42,375 nucleotides of DNA, taken from the NCBI RefSeq assembly GCF_022179225.1, contig NZ_BPQL01000055.1:1-42375 (forward strand), read 5' to 3'. Below the pieces are notes generated by a model. It had not been told where the DNA came from, did not search any database, and was given only the letters and a program-made list of their open reading frames with translations. This document shows, in pieces, positions 40,931 to 42,375 of this stretch. How positions within the stretch are numbered: position 1 is the stretch's first letter; every line of letters begins with the position of its first letter. A program made the translations under genes and the position numbers. The stretch comes from Methylobacterium goesingense (GTDB lineage: Bacteria > Pseudomonadota > Alphaproteobacteria > Rhizobiales > Beijerinckiaceae).

Positions 40931-40938
40931 TTAACCAT
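40931..40938 (+). promoter_or_regulatory. CtrA half-site-like motif upstream of the chemoreceptor
   Basis: TTAACCAT lies 53 bases before the GTG start of the chemoreceptor gene. This 8-mer is known as a CtrA-associated motif in alphaproteobacteria, where chemotaxis genes are often CtrA-regulated. About one chance copy is expected in a window of this size, so the evidence is weak. Confidence 0.25.
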
Positions 40939-40990
40939 AGTCTCCTAACAGAGGGGCAAAGTCGGGCCGCCGCCTCGGGAGAGTACAACC

Positions 40991-42375
40991 GTGCCGTTCT
41001 TCGATGCTGATCTGCGCGCCCTGATGGCGGCTATAGACAGGTCCAGGGCCCGCATCGAATTTACGCCTGACGGTACGGTGCTTACCGCCAATAGCCTCTT
41101 CCTTGAGCTAATGGGCTACACCCTGCCCGAGGTGAAGGGACAAAACCACGCGCGCTTCGTCTCCCCCGCGGAGCAAGCCAGCGAGGCCTATCGCGCGTTC
41201 TGGGCGGCCTTGCGCCGCGGCGAGCCGCAAACACGCGAGTTCAAGCGGTTTGCAAAAAGTGGCCGCGAAGTCTGGATCCAGGCCACCTACAATCCTGTCC
41301 TTGATCGCGCCGGGCGCGTGACCCGGGTGGTTAAACTCGCCACCGATGTCACCGCACAGGTGATGCGCAACATCGACCATGACGGGCAGCTCGAAGCCCT
41401 GCAGCGGTCGCAGGCCGTGATCGAATTTGCCCTCGACGGCACGATCCTGGACGCCAACGCCAACTTCCTGTCCGCGGTAGGCTACACGCATGACGAGGTG
41501 GTGGGGCGCCATCACAGCCTGTTCGTGGACCTGACCGAACGCGAGGGAACTGCGTATCGCGAGTTTTGGGCGGATCTCGGCCGCGGAGAGTTCCGCTCGG
41601 GCGAGTTCAAGCGCATCGCCAAGGGCGGGCGCGAGATCTGGATCCAGGCTACCTACAATTCGATCCGGGACCGGGATGGGGTGCCGATCAAGGTGGTAAA
41701 GTTCGCTTCCGACATCACCGCGCAGAAACTGCATGTCGCCGATGCGATGGGGCAGCTGGCGGCCGTCAATCGGTCTCAGGCGGTGATCGAGTTCGCGCCC
41801 GACGCGACGATCCTGGACGCCAATGCTAACTTTCTGGCGGCGCTCGGCTACAGGATCGAAGAGATCCGGGGACGACCGCACGCGATGTTCGTGGAGCCTG
41901 GCTACGCGCAGACGCCGGATTACGCGGCGTTCTGGGATCGCCTGCGCGGCGGTCAGTTCTCGTCGGGCATGTTCCAGCGCTTCGGCAAGGGTGGGCGATC
42001 GGTCTGGATCCAGGCGAGCTACAACCCGATCTTCGATCCCACCGGCCGGCTGACCAAGATCGTCAAATACGCTACCAACGTCACCGCCAACATGGAGGCG
42101 CGCTCCGTCGCTGTTGAGGCCGCCGAGCGTACCCTCGATAACGTCCAGGCCGTCACGGATGCGGCTGACGCCATGAACGCCTCTGCGCTGCAGATCTCCC
42201 GCAGCATGGCTCAGTCCAAAACCGTCGTAGACGACATTCATGGCCGGGCCGGGGAAGCGGATGCTGCCACCGAGCGGCTGCGGGCCGCGGCCCAGTCGAT
42301 GAGTGGCGTTGCCACGATGATCACGGACATCGCTCAGCAGATCAATCTCCTTGCCTTGAACGCCACCATCGAGGC
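40991..42375 (+). CDS. Chemoreceptor, 5' part: three PAS domains and MCP domain
   Basis: This is the first 461 codons of a 660-aa chemoreceptor that continues at base 1. The start is GTG at 40991 with GGGAGAG 7 bases upstream. Three tandem PAS domains (about 17-125, 139-247, 261-368) are highly similar to each other, each with RIEF/VIEF-type starts, DANANFL, GYTHDEV-like, FKRxAKGGRE and WIQATYN blocks, which indicates internal duplication. The MCP signalling domain begins near 375 and reaches the tip (INLLALNATIEA) at the window end. There is no membrane segment, so the receptor is soluble and senses an internal or redox-type cue through PAS, as in BdlA-like and Aer2-like receptors. Confidence 0.93.
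   Translation, partial: MPFFDADLRALMAAIDRSRARIEFTPDGTVLTANSLFLELMGYTLPEVKGQNHARFVSPAEQASEAYRAFWAALRRGEPQTREFKRFAKSGREVWIQATYNPVLDRAGRVTRVVKLATDVTAQVMRNIDHDGQLEALQRSQAVIEFALDGTILDANANFLSAVGYTHDEVVGRHHSLFVDLTEREGTAYREFWADLGRGEFRSGEFKRIAKGGREIWIQATYNSIRDRDGVPIKVVKFASDITAQKLHVADAMGQLAAVNRSQAVIEFAPDATILDANANFLAALGYRIEEIRGRPHAMFVEPGYAQTPDYAAFWDRLRGGQFSSGMFQRFGKGGRSVWIQASYNPIFDPTGRLTKIVKYATNVTANMEARSVAVEAAERTLDNVQAVTDAADAMNASALQISRSMAQSKTVVDDIHGRAGEADAATERLRAAAQSMSGVATMITDIAQQINLLALNATIE
42359..42375. repeat. Terminal direct repeat, right copy
   Basis: These 17 bases are identical to 1-17, with the same codon phase. They mark the point where the circular sequence was opened. Confidence 0.85.

Noticed and set aside
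41108..42241. 377-aa leftward frame opposite the chemoreceptor
   Set aside because: It is a mirror of the three repeated PAS domains on the other strand. Its apparent internal repeats come from the PAS duplication.

Overview
The sequence looks like a complete circular plasmid of about 42.36 kb from a Methylobacterium/Methylorubrum-type alphaproteobacterium. The first and last 17 bases are identical. Joining the ends restores, in frame, one 660-codon chemoreceptor gene that is otherwise split between them. The high GC content, the MucR-, IHF- and SRAP-type proteins, the DUF1236 and GCG_CRPN-like secreted proteins and the general protein style all fit this group. The genus is an inference from protein style, because no rRNA or tRNA gene is present.

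Layout. 40991-42375 plus 1-615: soluble chemoreceptor with three PAS domains, an MCP signalling domain and a C-terminal PilZ domain. 628-2980: accessory genes on the minus strand, namely a DUF1236 exported protein, an SRAP peptidase with two small upstream genes, and small exported proteins. 3386-7532: cell-surface genes, namely a seven-repeat beta-propeller fused to a Hint domain and an AlgJ/AlgX-like SGNH protein with TPRs. 7887-9082: small genes and a cysteine-free MucR homologue. 9357-10491: partition locus (ParA, a small RHH ParB-like partner and flanking repeats). 10556-16248: eleven-gene minus-strand block of mostly unknown genes, divergent from a Cro/CI-type regulator at 16337. 16611-20680: hypothetical genes, a DUF4238 gene and an IHF beta-type gene. 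20786-23299: CheB-CheR fusion. 23780-26036: small genes, an XRE regulator and two minus-strand terminators. 26367-27510: probable replication protein followed by iterons (likely oriV). 27795-28816: secreted SNase-type nuclease. 28823-31467: a miniature phage tail cassette (RHH protein, two tail assembly proteins, tape measure). 32102-33207: small exported proteins. 33270-38683: tightly overlapping eight-gene operon centred on an 1136-aa primase-helicase. 38789-40585: regulators and two mobile-element hypotheticals.

How it fits together. Replication probably uses the 26367 protein acting on the 21-bp-spaced CCTAACG iterons, with the primase-helicase as a plasmid-encoded priming and unwinding factor. 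Segregation uses the ParA/RHH pair. The receptor and the CheB-CheR protein could form a plasmid-borne chemosensory add-on that also reads cyclic di-GMP through PilZ. No relaxase, type IV secretion system, integrase, transposase, capsid, terminase or CRISPR array is visible, so the plasmid appears non-self-transmissible, and the tail genes are orphans.

The least explained parts, and the best candidates for undescribed systems, are the 10.5-16.3 kb operon, the orphan tail cassette with its RHH protein, and a 59-bp palindrome inserted in frame in the primase-helicase gene.
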